From CAVXFL01 sp963761015 (lineage in GTDB: Bacteria > Pseudomonadota > Alphaproteobacteria > Acetobacterales > Acetobacteraceae), in the NCBI GenBank assembly GCA_963761015.1, contig CAVXFL010000020.1:310001-374000 (forward strand): a stretch of DNA of 64,000 bases. The letters run 5' to 3'. Below, piece after piece: positions 1 to 8,534 of this stretch; within the stretch, counting starts at the first letter, position 1; each line of letters starts with the position of its first letter. A program made the position numbers and the translations under genes. The notes below the pieces were generated by a model. That model worked only from the letters and a program-made list of their open reading frames with translations, was not told the origin of the DNA and did not search any database.

Positions 1-393
1 GAGTTGGCGCCCGCCGATCCGGGACACGCCGCCCGAGGCGAACACGGGCATGCGCGGCCTCAAGGGCTCGCGGGACAGGCCGGCATCCGGCGCATCCAGC
101 GGCCGCGGGCGCACCGCTGGCGCTTGCCGCGGCGCCGGCATCGAGGTCTGCGATTGCGCAGTGGCGAGCGGCGGCAGGGTGGGGCCTTCGAGCCGGCGCG
201 CCGGGCGGCGGCGCGGTAGGCCCGGCGGGCGTTCCGGCCGGATCGGCGAGGGACGGCCCGGGAGCGACAGCCGATGCGCCTTGCCGATGATCGCATTCTT
301 CGAGACCCCCAGCCGCCGTCCGATTTCGGCGGTGGAATGGCCCTCGTCCCAGAGCCCCCGCAGGCGGGCGATCAGATCCTCGCTCCACTCCAT
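1..393 (-). CDS. gcrA: GcrA-type cell cycle regulator, C-terminus cut by window edge
   Basis: The first 131 codons of a gene that continues past the left edge of the window. The N-terminus (MEWSEDLIARLRGLWDEG, then the segment RLGVSKNAIIGKAHRL) matches the helix-turn-helix DNA-binding domain of GcrA, including the conserved NAxIGKxHRL signature. A basic, proline-rich linker follows. The C-terminal sigma70-interacting part is mostly missing. In the family, GcrA binds DNA methylated at GANTC and recruits sigma70 RNA polymerase to cell-cycle promoters, a system confined to Alphaproteobacteria. The start is the ATG at 391-393, immediately before the conserved tryptophan-containing motif. A DnaA-box-like element lies about 80 bases upstream. 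Confidence 0.85.
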   Translation of the reverse strand, partial: MEWSEDLIARLRGLWDEGHSTAEIGRRLGVSKNAIIGKAHRLSLPGRPSPIRPERPPGLPRRRPARRLEGPTLPPLATAQSQTSMPAPRQAPAVRPRPLDAPDAGLSREPLRPRMPVFASGGVSRIGGRQL

Positions 394-421
394 TTCGTGG
401 TCCTCCAGCCTTGGCAACCAC

Positions 422-451
422 AAGATACAGTAGGGACGATCCAAAGCTCAA
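422..451 (-). promoter_or_regulatory. Possible sigma70 promoter of gcrA
   Basis: On the minus strand a TTGAGC element (446-451) precedes a TATCTT element (422-427) with an 18-base spacer, giving a predicted 5' leader of roughly 25 bases before the gcrA ATG. The match is weak, so this is only a candidate. Confidence 0.3.
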
Positions 452-471
452 TCGGTGCGGGAGTGAAAAGC

Positions 472-480
472 TGTGGAAAA
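472..480 (-). promoter_or_regulatory. DnaA-box-like sequence upstream of gcrA
   Basis: TTTTCCACA on the minus strand differs at one position from the DnaA box TTATCCACA. It lies about 80 bases upstream of the gcrA start codon. In Caulobacter DnaA is known to activate gcrA, so the location is suggestive, but a single 8/9 match can occur by chance. Confidence 0.35.
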
Positions 481-587
481 CTCGGTCGGGGCGAAATTTT
501 TCGCGCCGCTCCGCTCGGGCGGCTCGCTTCTGGGAATCCGGCCGCGGCGACACGACATCGATGCGCATCGGAACGCGGGAGGAAGCC

Positions 588-1154
588 ATGGAGGAAGCGA
601 CGGCGGTCGGGACCGAGCGGGCGACGCTGGGCGGTGGCTGCTTCTGGTGCCTGGAGGCGGTGTTCCTGGAATTGCGTGGCGTCGGTTCGGTGGTTTCGGG
701 TTACGCCGGGGGTCATGTCGCGCGGCCGAGCTACGAGCAGGTCTGCTCGGGGCGGACCGGGCATGCCGAGGTGGTGCAGGTCACGTTCGATCCGGCCGCG
801 CTGAGCTATGCCGACCTGCTGCGCGTGTTCTTCACCATTCACGACCCGACCACGCCCGACCGCCAGGGCAACGATGTCGGGCCGCAGTACCGCTCCATCA
901 TCCTGACGCATTCCGACGAGCAGCGGCGGACCGCGGAGGCGGTGAAGCGGGAAATCGCCGAGGCCGGCATCTGGAACGCGCCGATCGTGACCGAAATCGT
1001 GCCGTTGGAGGTGTTCTATCCGGCCGAGGACTACCACCAGGACTATTTCGCCAATAACCCGAACACCGGCTATTGCCGGGTCATCGTCGCGCCCAAGGTG
1101 GCCAAGTTCCGCAAGCAGTTCGCCGAGCGGCTACGCGCGCAGGCGGCGGAATAG
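588..1154 (+). CDS. msrA: Peptide methionine sulfoxide reductase MsrA
   Basis: A 188-residue protein with the MsrA catalytic motif GGGCFWCLEAVF near its N-terminus, in which the first cysteine attacks methionine-S-sulfoxide. The family segments SGYAGG, TGHAEVV, DPTTPDRQGNDVGPQYRS and the C-terminal AEDYHQDYF are all present. The enzyme repairs oxidised methionine in the cytoplasm using thioredoxin. The start at ATG 588 is chosen because a GGGAGGA ribosome binding site sits just upstream. An in-frame ATG at 561 would add nine residues and lacks such a site. It stands alone, divergent from gcrA. Confidence 0.93.
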   Translation: MEEATAVGTERATLGGGCFWCLEAVFLELRGVGSVVSGYAGGHVARPSYEQVCSGRTGHAEVVQVTFDPAALSYADLLRVFFTIHDPTTPDRQGNDVGPQYRSIILTHSDEQRRTAEAVKREIAEAGIWNAPIVTEIVPLEVFYPAEDYHQDYFANNPNTGYCRVIVAPKVAKFRKQFAERLRAQAAE

Positions 1155-1212
1155 GGGCGCCCATCATCGAGCGTTGCCGGGGGAGGTTGGGCTCGGAGGA
1201 GCTAATTAGGAC

Positions 1213-1827
1213 CTACCGACCCGGCTGCATCTGAACCCAGGCGTTGCCTTGACGCTGGTAATAGCCGCCGTCCGGTGCCCGCACATACACCTCGCCACCC
1301 CAATTGAACGGCTGTCCGGGCTGCGCCGCGTAGGGAAGCCACCGTGTCTCACCCGAATTGGGGTCGACGTAAGGAGCGTTCCCGCGGATTGCGCCCTCAT
1401 TATAGTCGTGGAGCGCCCGATCCGTCGCCTCGCTGTTGGCGCGACTGCCCGCGTTGTAATCCGCATGGCCCTGCTGGACCGTTTCATGGGCTCTCTGCTG
1501 TCCGCGGAACCAGTCCTGCTGGGCCTGCAGGGCGCCCTGCACATTGGTGCCGTTGGCGGTCATCAACCCCCAATAGGCGAATTGCTCGAACGACATTGTG
1601 CCGCCCGCGGCGCGATGCGCAGCGTAGTTGCGCGCCAGCCAGTCGCGATTCTGCGCGATGTAGGTCTGAAAAAGCTGTTGCTGCGACATCGCGAGCTGGT
1701 TTTGCCGCTGCGCGAGGAAATTCTGCATGCACATATCGAAGTCCGGTCGGCCGAGGCAGTTCTGCGCCTGGGCCGTCCCGCCCAGCAGCAGCACCAACGA
1801 GGCAATCGCCAAGGCCCGAATCATCAT
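1213..1827 (-). CDS. Secreted protein of unknown function
   Basis: 204 residues. Residues 1-21 form a clear Sec signal peptide (MMIRALAIASLVLLLGG, ending in AQA before the mature QNCLGRP). The mature part has an N-terminal helix rich in Gln with two cysteines (NC...MC), repeated Gln/Asn residues, and a tyrosine- and glycine-rich C-terminus (GGYYQRQGNAW). I do not recognise a named domain. It is probably periplasmic or surface-exposed. The gene is convergent with msrA and has no obvious operon partner. Start could be either of two adjacent ATG codons. Confidence 0.7.
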   Translation of the reverse strand: MMIRALAIASLVLLLGGTAQAQNCLGRPDFDMCMQNFLAQRQNQLAMSQQQLFQTYIAQNRDWLARNYAAHRAAGGTMSFEQFAYWGLMTANGTNVQGALQAQQDWFRGQQRAHETVQQGHADYNAGSRANSEATDRALHDYNEGAIRGNAPYVDPNSGETRWLPYAAQPGQPFNWGGEVYVRAPDGGYYQRQGNAWVQMQPGR

Positions 1828-2003
1828 GCCTCATCCTCTTCCGATATCGACCGATCGCAGCCGGAACATCGAGCCCAGGTCGGAATGCCTCGGCAAAGCC
1901 CCGAATTGAACCGGGATTCCCCCGATGAACGGCCATTTCGGGCGCTGCGGGGGCAGGATAGCCACCGAACCCGTCGTTCTGCAACGGAGATATCGCCGGG
2001 CGT

Positions 2004-2357
2004 CTACAGCCCGGCATCCTCCGGCACTTGCACGAGCCCGTTCGTGATCGTGACCGGGACGTTTTCCAGCCAGGCGCCCCGGCAGGGGCCGCGCAGGCAG
2101 CCTCCGTCCTCGACGGTAAACTCGGCACCGTGATTGGCGCAGATGATCAGCGCGCCATCCTCGCTCAGGAACTGGTCCGGGTTCCAGTTCAGCGGCAGCC
2201 CGATATGCGGACATGAGTTGACGTACACGTACACCCGCTCGGCCCGCCTCACCGCGAACAGGCCGGTGAACCCGCCCGGCGCCGGCCCGAAGCCGCGCGA
2301 GCCGCCGTCCGCAATGTCGTCGAGGCGGCAGAGCGTCCGCACGCTTAGTCCGTCCAT
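2004..2357 (-). CDS. Rieske [2Fe-2S] domain protein
   Basis: 117 residues forming a single Rieske domain. The two cluster motifs are visible: CPHIG at residues 49-53 and CANHG at 73-77, giving the Cys-x-His and Cys-x2-His ligands of a [2Fe-2S] cluster. There is no signal peptide or membrane segment, so this is a soluble ferredoxin-like protein rather than the cytochrome bc1 subunit. It overlaps the end of the upstream EVE-domain gene by 13 bases, which indicates translational coupling in a three-gene operon (YciI, EVE, Rieske). Its redox partner is not evident. Confidence 0.85.
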   Translation of the reverse strand: MDGLSVRTLCRLDDIADGGSRGFGPAPGGFTGLFAVRRAERVYVYVNSCPHIGLPLNWNPDQFLSEDGALIICANHGAEFTVEDGGCLRGPCRGAWLENVPVTITNGLVQVPEDAGL

Positions 2358-2761
2358 CCACCCATCCGGCGGATATGCTCCCAATGCGCGGCGCTGATCG
2401 GCATGACCGAGAGGCGCGATTGGCGGACCAGCTCGATGCCGGACAGTTTCGGCTCGGCCTTGATCTCGGCGAGCTTCACCGGGCGCGGCATCGGGCCCAC
2501 TGTCTTCACGTCCACCGCCACCCAGTCCCCGTCTCCGGCGGTCGGGTCCGGATAGGCCTCGCGAACCACCTCGACCACGCCGACGATCTCCCGTCCCGCG
2601 CCGGAATGGTAGAAGAACGCGCGGTCGCCCTTGCGCATGGCCTTCAGGTGATTCCGAGCCGCGTGATTGCGCACGCCGGTCCAGGGCTCCACCCCGTTCG
2701 CCACCTGCTGGTCCCAGCCGAACGCGTGCGGCTCCGTCTTGACCAGCCAATAGCCGCTCAT
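2345..2761 (-). CDS. EVE domain-containing protein
   Basis: 138 residues. The protein starts MSGYWLVKTEPHAFGWDQ and contains WTGVRNHAARNHLKAM and GDRAFFYHSG, the hallmark segments of the EVE domain, a PUA-like fold related to human THYN1. Such domains are thought to bind modified bases or nucleic acids. The length fits a stand-alone EVE protein. Its ATG overlaps the stop codon of the YciI gene (ATGA at 2758-2761), so the two are translationally coupled. Confidence 0.88.
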   Translation of the reverse strand: MSGYWLVKTEPHAFGWDQQVANGVEPWTGVRNHAARNHLKAMRKGDRAFFYHSGAGREIVGVVEVVREAYPDPTAGDGDWVAVDVKTVGPMPRPVKLAEIKAEPKLSGIELVRQSRLSVMPISAAHWEHIRRMGGWTD

Positions 2762-3051
2762 TCCACCAGCTCGCCATCCCGGAAGACCGCCCGCAGCGGG
2801 CGGATGATCGTGCTCTCGAACAGGCCCGCCTTGGCATAGGGATCGCTCTCCGCGAACCCGTCCGCCTCGGCCCGTCCGGGCACGTCGATGATCAGCAGGC
2901 TGCCGCAGGGACGGCCATCGGGGTCGAGCGCCGGGCCGGCGAACAGCAGCTTGTCGTGATACGTCTCCAGATAGGCGAGATGGGTCGGGCGGGTCGCTAT
3001 CCGCAGTTCCAGGCTGGCGGGCCGGTCGGTGCAGAAAATCATGAACAACAT
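2758..3051 (-). CDS. YciI family protein
   Basis: 97 residues with the YciI/YCII-related fold: an N-terminal strand MLFMIFCTDRP, a central R..HL.YL segment, the stretch FAGPALDPDGRPCGSLLI, and the DPYAKAGLF motif near the C-terminus. The conserved His-Asp pair is thought to be catalytic in the family, but the reaction is unknown. First gene of the YciI-EVE-Rieske operon, and divergent from the ccm operon. Confidence 0.85.
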   Translation of the reverse strand: MLFMIFCTDRPASLELRIATRPTHLAYLETYHDKLLFAGPALDPDGRPCGSLLIIDVPGRAEADGFAESDPYAKAGLFESTIIRPLRAVFRDGELVE

Positions 3052-3137
3052 ACGGAGTACCTCGTATGGCGACCGCGCGGGTTGAAGGTGACATTAAGAT
3101 AACCCGCTCGCGCTTCAAACGGTGAGCCGATCGCTCT

Positions 3138-3941
3138 ATGTTGCCGCCCGTGGATTTACCGACCGCCATCGCGCCCGCCGGGAACCGCCCGGCCGCGGGA
3201 CGTTCCCTGCATCGGTTCGCCAATCCGGGACGCTTCCTGCGCCTCTCGGGCGCGGTGCTGCCCTGGCTTGCCGTCGCGGGCGTGCTGCTGACCGGCGTCG
3301 GGATCGTGTGGGGCCTGTTCTTCGCCCCGGCGGACTGGCAGCAGGGCGACGCGTCGCGGATCATGTACGTGCACGTGCCGGCCGCCTGGCTGGCTTCGGC
3401 CGGCTATCTGTCGCTGGCGATCTGCTCGGCCGTTTCCCTGGTTTGGCGACATCCCCTGGCCGACCTGGCCGCGGTGGAGATCGGGCCGGTGGGCGCCGGC
3501 TTCACCGCGATCTGCCTCTCGACCGGCAGCCTGTGGGGCAAACCCATGTGGGGCGCCTGGTGGGTCTGGGACGCGCGGCTCACCTCGGTGCTGGTGCTGT
3601 TCTTCCTCTATCTCGGGCATATCGCGCTGGTGCGCGCCTTCGACCAGCCGGAGCGCGGCTATCGGGCCGGCGCCATCCTCGCCCTGATCGGGGTGATCAA
3701 CCTGCCCATCATCAAGTTCAGCGTGGATTGGTGGAACACCTTGCACCAGCCGGCGACGATTTCGCTGTTCGGCGCCCCGACGATCTACGTCTCCATGCTA
3801 TGGCCGCTGCTGTTCACCGCCACCGGCTACACGCTGATTTTCGCCGCCCTGGTGGTCGCGCGCACTCGCGCGGCCGTGATGGAGCGGCGGATCCGCGGGC
3901 TGTTGATGGCGCGCGCCGAGCAGATGGAGGCGGCGGCATGA
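3138..3941 (+). CDS. ccmC: Heme exporter/chaperone CcmC
   Basis: 267 residues with six predicted membrane spans. The tryptophan-rich heme-handling motif WGAWWVWDARLTS lies in the periplasmic loop, with flanking histidines (YVHVPAAW and TLHQPATI) that ligate heme in the family. CcmC loads heme onto CcmE at the outer face of the inner membrane (system I cytochrome c maturation). First gene of a ccmCDEFGHI operon. ccmA and ccmB, usually just upstream, are not here. The ATG at 3138 has no strong Shine-Dalgarno sequence, so the exact start is uncertain. Confidence 0.93.
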   Translation: MLPPVDLPTAIAPAGNRPAAGRSLHRFANPGRFLRLSGAVLPWLAVAGVLLTGVGIVWGLFFAPADWQQGDASRIMYVHVPAAWLASAGYLSLAICSAVSLVWRHPLADLAAVEIGPVGAGFTAICLSTGSLWGKPMWGAWWVWDARLTSVLVLFFLYLGHIALVRAFDQPERGYRAGAILALIGVINLPIIKFSVDWWNTLHQPATISLFGAPTIYVSMLWPLLFTATGYTLIFAALVVARTRAAVMERRIRGLLMARAEQMEAAA

Positions 3942-4087
3942 CCCATCTGCCCTACATCGCCGCCTCCTACGCCATCGCGATCCTGGTTCCGGCGGGTTAC
4001 GCGCTCTCCGCCTTCGCCCGCCTGCGTTTGGCCAAGCGGCGGCTGGCGGCGCTCGATACGCGCCGGCGCGGTGGGTCCCGCCAATGA
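3938..4087 (+). CDS. ccmD: Heme exporter protein CcmD
   Basis: 49 residues with one membrane span (YIAASYAIAILVPAGYALS) followed by a basic tail (RLRLAKRRLAALDTRRR), the typical CcmD arrangement. CcmD helps release holo-CcmE from CcmABC. Its ATG overlaps the ccmC stop and its stop overlaps the ccmE start, so it is coupled on both sides. Confidence 0.85.
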   Translation: MTHLPYIAASYAIAILVPAGYALSAFARLRLAKRRLAALDTRRRGGSRQ

Positions 4088-4587
4088 CGCGCAAGCGCCG
4101 CCGGCTGTGGCTGCTCGTGGCCTGCGGGGTTGGCCTCGGCTCGGCCGCCGCGCTCACGCTGTCCGCGTTCAGCGACAACCTCGTGTTCTTCGTGACGCCC
4201 TCGGACATCCTGGCGCGCCATCTCACGGGCGGACGCACGCTGCGCCTCGGCGGGCTCGTCCAGTCCGGCAGCGTGCATCGCGCGGTCGTGGACGGCCACC
4301 CGGCGGCGCGATTCCGCATCACCGACGGCAAGGACGCGATCACGGTTTCCTATGTCGGCATCCTGCCCGACCTGTTCCGCGAGGGGCAGGGCGTGGTGAC
4401 GCTCGGCCGGCTGGAGCCGGACGGCACGTTCCGCGCCTCGGAGGTGCTGGCCAAGCACGACGAGAATTACATGCCCAAGGACGTCGCCGCCGCGCTGAAA
4501 CGGGCCGGCTACTGGAACCCGAAAAAGGGCGCGCCGCCACCGGGCGCCATGTGGGACACCATGAACGTGCGCAAGGCGGGCGGCTAG
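4084..4587 (+). CDS. ccmE: Cytochrome c maturation heme chaperone CcmE
   Basis: 167 residues. An N-terminal signal anchor (RRRLWLLVACGVGLGSAAALTL) is followed by the periplasmic OB-fold domain. The motif HDENYMP places the covalent heme-binding histidine at residue 125 and the axial tyrosine at 129, matching the family's H-x3-Y arrangement. It receives heme from CcmC and delivers it to CcmF. Tightly packed between ccmD and ccmF. Confidence 0.95.
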   Translation: MTRKRRRLWLLVACGVGLGSAAALTLSAFSDNLVFFVTPSDILARHLTGGRTLRLGGLVQSGSVHRAVVDGHPAARFRITDGKDAITVSYVGILPDLFREGQGVVTLGRLEPDGTFRASEVLAKHDENYMPKDVAAALKRAGYWNPKKGAPPPGAMWDTMNVRKAGG

Positions 4588-4588
4588 G

Positions 4589-6548
4589 ATGATACCGGAA
4601 CTCGGTCATTTCGCTCTGGCGCTCGCCGTCGCGCTGGCGACCGCCCAGGCGGTGCTGCCGCTCTGGGGCGCGCACACGCGCGACGTCCGCCTGATGGCGG
4701 CCGCGCCGGCGCTCGCCATCGGCCAACTCGTCGCGCTGGCGACCGCCTTCGGCGCGCTGACCTGGAGCAGCGTCGTCTCGGACTTTTCCGTGCTGAACGT
4801 GGCGCAGAACAGCCAGGCGATGAAACCGCTGATCTACAAGATCAGCGGCACCTGGGGGAACCACGAAGGCTCGATCCTGCTCTGGTGCCTCATTCTCGCG
4901 CTCTGCGGCGGCGCGGTGGCGGCGTTCGGCCGATCGCTGCCCTCGGCGTTGCGCGCGCGGGTGATCGGCGTGCTGGGCGCCACCTCGGCCGGGTTCCTGC
5001 TGTTCGCGCTGACCGAGAGCAATCCGTTCCTGCGCGTCTGGCCGCCGCCGATCGACGGCCAGGGCATGAACCCGCTGCTCGAGGACCCCGGCCTCGCTAT
5101 TCACCCGCCGATTCTCTACGCGGGCTATGTCGGCTTCGCGATTCCCTTCGCCTTCGCGGTGGCCGCGCTGCTCGAGGGCCGGATCGACGCCGCCTGGGGC
5201 CGCTGGGTGCGTCCCTGGGCGCTCGGCTCCTGGTGCTTTCTGACCTGCGGCATCGCGCTCGGCTCCTGGTGGGCCTACTACGAGCTGGGCTGGGGTGGGT
5301 TCTGGTTCTGGGACCCGGTGGAAAATTCCTCGCTGCTGCCCTGGCTGACCGGCACCGCGCTCATTCATTCCGCGATCGTCGTCGAGAAGCGCGAGGCGCT
5401 GAAGGTCTGGACGGTGCTGCTGGCCATCGGCACCTTCTCGCTGAGCCTGTCGGGCACGTTCCTGGTGCGCTCGGGCATCCTCAATTCGGTGCATGCCTTC
5501 GCCAACGACCCGGCGCGCGGCGTGTTCATCCTGGCGCTGCTGGCGATCGTCATCGGCACGGCGCTCGCGCTGTTCGCGTTCCGCGCGCCGGTGCTGGCGC
5601 CTTCCGGCCTGTTCTCGCCGATCTCGCGCGAGGGTGCGCTCGTCTTGAACAACATCCTGCTCTGCTCGATCGCGGCGGTGGTGCTGACCGGCACGACCTA
5701 TCCGCTGTTCGCGCAGCTGCTGTTCGGGGCGCAGATCAGCGTCGGCGCGCCGTTCTTCAACGCGACGGTGCTGCCGCTCGCGATCCCGGTATGCGCGGCC
5801 ATGTCGATCGGGCCGGTGCTGTCCTGGAAACGCGCGAGCCTCGGCCCGGCGCTGATCCGCCTGTGGTGGGCCGCGTTGGCGGCGCTCGCGGTCGGGCTGA
5901 TCGCCGGGTTGGGCATCAAGCGGGCGCTGCCGGCAATGGCGTTCGGCGCGTCCGTCTGGTTGATCCTCGGGTCGCTCGCCGAGATTTTCGAGCGTATCCG
6001 GCTGTTCCGTACCCCAGCTCCGCGACAGTTTCGCGCGGCTGGCCGGGCTGCCGCGCTCGGTGTTCGGCGCGGCGATCGCCCATGCCGGACTAGGGGTGAC
6101 CATCGCCGGCATCGCCGGCATGTCGCTGGCCGTGCACACAATCGTCGCGTTGCATCCAGGGCAGAGCACGCAACTCGGCGGCTATACCTGGACCCTGGAG
6201 GACCTGCACGACGCGCGCGGGCCGAACTACACGGCGCGGGTCGCGGATATCCGGGTCAGCCGCGACGGCCATTTCGTCACGAACCTGAGCCCGTCCCGGC
6301 GCAGCTTCCCGGTGCAGCGGCAGACCGTGACGGACACCGCCATCCGCACCAACCTGCTGTTCGACATGTACACCGCGCTCGGCGAGGAGCGCGACGGCGC
6401 GGCGGTGGTGCGGCTGCACATCAATCCGCTGGCGCCCTGGATCTGGCTCGGCGCGTTGGTGATGGCGTTCGGGGGCGGCCTCTCGCTCGCCGACCGGCGG
6501 CTGCGCGTGGGCGCGCCGTTCCGCCGCGCCGCGACGGTGCCGGCCTGA
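4589..6548 (+). pseudogene. ccmF: Cytochrome c heme lyase subunit CcmF, frameshifted
   Basis: Encodes a multi-span membrane protein with the heme-handling motif WGGFWFWDPVENSS and the family stretches KISGTWGNHEGS and HPPILYAGYVG. The first frame is good to about 6011 (RIRLFRTP). The C-terminal part (LPRSVFGAAIAHAGLGV to the stop at 6546-6548) is in the next frame. The shift lies in a CCCC run at 6012-6015: removing one C gives continuous RLFRTQLRDSFARLAGLPRS. CcmF joins heme to apocytochrome c with CcmH. All conserved residues survive, and neighbouring ccm genes are intact, so a sequencing indel is more likely than a dead gene. Confidence 0.9.
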
Positions 6549-6566
6549 GCAGAGTTGCGTGCGCTG

Positions 6567-7211
6567 ATGCGGGATACCTGCCCCTTGACCCTGGCCGATG
6601 ACGGCGGAGCGAACAGCGACCCGTCGCGCACGGCGAGCGAAATCGACGCCAAGGCGATCCGTCGCCGCCGGCTGCTGATGCTCGCGCCGCTCGGCGTCGC
6701 GGGCGTCGTCGGCGTCGGGTTTCTCGCCATGCTGCGGGGACTGTCCACCGGCAGCTTCGACCCGCGCGGCGTGCCGAGCCCGCTGGTGGGGCATCGCATT
6801 CCGAGCTTCTCGCTGCCGGCCCAGCCGCCCGCGGCGCGCGGCTTCGACAGCGCCGACCTGCTCGCGGCCGGCCGGCCGGTGCTGGTCAACTTCTTCGCCT
6901 CCTGGTGCGTCCCTTGCCTCGCCGAGGCGCCGCTGCTCATGCAGCTGAAAAACCAGGGCGTGCCGATCTGGGGCGTGGCGTACAAGGACACCGAGAAGGC
7001 GGCCGCCGACATGCTGGCGCGCGGCGGCGATCCGTATGTTCGGCTGGCGCGCGACGAGCCCGGCCGCGTCGCCATCGACTGGGGGCTTTACGGCGTGCCG
7101 GAGACCTTCTTCGTCGATCGGGCCGGGATCATCCGCTGGCGCTGGGCCGGGCCGCTCACCGACGACGTGATCGCCGAACAGCTCAAGCCCCTGCTCAGGA
7201 AATACGGCTGA
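6567..7211 (+). CDS. ccmG: Thiol:disulfide interchange protein CcmG/DsbE
   Basis: A membrane-anchored thioredoxin-fold protein of about 214 residues. An N-terminal span (LLMLAPLGVAGVVGVGFLAML) is followed by a periplasmic thioredoxin domain with the active site FFASWCVPC. The family segments GVPETFFVDRAGIIRW and the cis-proline loop are present. It keeps the cysteines of apocytochrome c and CcmH reduced. The N-terminus carries an unusually long polar extension. The ATG at 6567 is preferred, but TTG at 6555 is possible. Confidence 0.92.
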   Translation: MRDTCPLTLADDGGANSDPSRTASEIDAKAIRRRRLLMLAPLGVAGVVGVGFLAMLRGLSTGSFDPRGVPSPLVGHRIPSFSLPAQPPAARGFDSADLLAAGRPVLVNFFASWCVPCLAEAPLLMQLKNQGVPIWGVAYKDTEKAAADMLARGGDPYVRLARDEPGRVAIDWGLYGVPETFFVDRAGIIRWRWAGPLTDDVIAEQLKPLLRKYG

Positions 7212-7714
7212 TGCGCCGTCTGGCAATCCTGCTGGCGGTAGCCGCCCCGATATTCGCGTCCGCCGCCGCGTGGGCGATCAGCGATCCGGGGGAGATGCTG
7301 CCGAATCGCGCCCAGGAATTGCGCGCGGAGGCGATCGGCCACCAACTGCGCTGCCTGGTCTGCCAGAACGAGAGCATCGAGGATTCCAACGCCGATCTCG
7401 CGCGCGACCTGCGCCGTATCGTGCGCCAACGCGTCGCGGCCGGCAATTCGGACCGCCAAGTGATGGACTGGGTGGTGGCGCGCTACGGCGATTTTGTGCG
7501 TCTGCGCCCGCCGTTCCGGCCACTGACTTGGTTGCTCTGGTTCTCGCCGGCGATTGCGCTCGGGGCGGGCGGCACAGCCGTCCTGATCGCCCGCCGCCGC
7601 CCGAGCACCCCGCCGGCGCCGTTGTCCGACGCCGAGCGCGCCCGCGTGGCCGACCTGCTGCACGCGGATCGGCGTGCGGGACCCGCCCCGGACCGGGCTC
7701 CCGGGCAGGGTTGA
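7211..7714 (+). CDS. ccmH: Cytochrome c-type biogenesis protein CcmH
   Basis: 167 residues. A signal peptide (RRLAILLAVAAPIFASAAAWA) is followed by the redox motif LRCLVCQNESI with cysteines 48 and 51, the helical RDLRRIVRQRVAAG and MDWVVARYGDFV segments, and a C-terminal membrane span. CcmH handles the apocytochrome c CxxCH thiols together with CcmG and CcmF. It begins exactly at the ccmG stop and is followed 19 bases later by ccmI. Confidence 0.94.
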   Translation: MRRLAILLAVAAPIFASAAAWAISDPGEMLPNRAQELRAEAIGHQLRCLVCQNESIEDSNADLARDLRRIVRQRVAAGNSDRQVMDWVVARYGDFVRLRPPFRPLTWLLWFSPAIALGAGGTAVLIARRRPSTPPAPLSDAERARVADLLHADRRAGPAPDRAPGQG

Positions 7715-7733
7715 TGGGGGAATTCTCCCGCGC

Positions 7734-8471
7734 ATGATCTGGGTCGCCCTCGCCCTGCTCGCGGCCGCCGCCGTCGCGCCCTTGGCCTGGTCGCTGCGCC
7801 GGGCGACGGTCGCGCGCGGCCGGCGAGAAGCGGATATCGCCCTGCACCGCGCCCAACTCGCCGAACTCGACCGCGATCTCGCCGAAGGCCGCATCGCGCC
7901 GTCCGAGCACGCGGCGGCGGTTCTGGAAGTGCAACGTCGACTGCTCGCCGTCACCGCCACGCCGGAGCGTGTTTCCGCCCCGGCCGGCCGCGGCACCGTC
8001 ATGGCCACCATGCTGCTGGTGCCGCTGGCGGCCCTGGCGCTGTATCTGCCGGGCGGATCACCGAACCTGCCGGCCCAGCCCTTGGCCGAGCGCATGACCA
8101 AGGCCGAGCAACGCATGCGACAGGCGTCGGTCTTGGTGAACGTGTTGCGGCAGCGGCTCGCGGCGCTGGACCCGCACTCGGAGCGGGCGCGCGAGGGCTA
8201 CATTCTGCTCGGCAATTTCGAGGATTCGGCGGGCAATCTGCCGGCCGCCGCGGAGGCCTGGCATAAGGCGCTCGACGCCCGCTTCGACCCGACGCTCGCC
8301 GCCCAGACCGCCGAAGCGATGACCCGCGTGACCGGTAAGGTGACGCCGGAAGCCGCCGCGCTGTTCCGCCACGCCCTCGCCGCGGCGCCGGCGAACGCTC
8401 CCTGGCGCCAGGTCGTGGAGCAGCGGCTGGCGGAATCGAAATCCGGCGAACCAGCCCCAGCACCGCGATAA
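7734..8471 (+). CDS. ccmI: Cytochrome c biogenesis protein CcmI (TPR protein)
   Basis: 245 residues. Two membrane spans (MIWVALALLAAAAVAPLAW and VMATMLLVPLAALALYLPGG) enclose a cytoplasmic loop with the CcmI segment VARGRREADIALHRAQL. The periplasmic C-terminus shows a TPR-like helical pattern (GYILLGNFEDSAGNLPAAAEAW). CcmI chaperones apocytochrome c to the heme ligation complex. Last gene of the ccm operon, convergent with allA. Confidence 0.88.
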   Translation: MIWVALALLAAAAVAPLAWSLRRATVARGRREADIALHRAQLAELDRDLAEGRIAPSEHAAAVLEVQRRLLAVTATPERVSAPAGRGTVMATMLLVPLAALALYLPGGSPNLPAQPLAERMTKAEQRMRQASVLVNVLRQRLAALDPHSERAREGYILLGNFEDSAGNLPAAAEAWHKALDARFDPTLAAQTAEAMTRVTGKVTPEAAALFRHALAAAPANAPWRQVVEQRLAESKSGEPAPAPR

Positions 8472-8534
8472 GCGACGGCGTGGCGGCCAGCTTCTTTCAC
8501 GCCCCCGCTTCGTCGTGCTCGGCGCCGATCGGGG

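Noticed and set aside
4340..6169. Long open frame on the minus strand, over 600 codons
   Set aside because: It is antisense to ccmE and ccmF, its translation is repetitive Arg/Gln/Ala-rich sequence without family features, and it arises from third-position GC bias.
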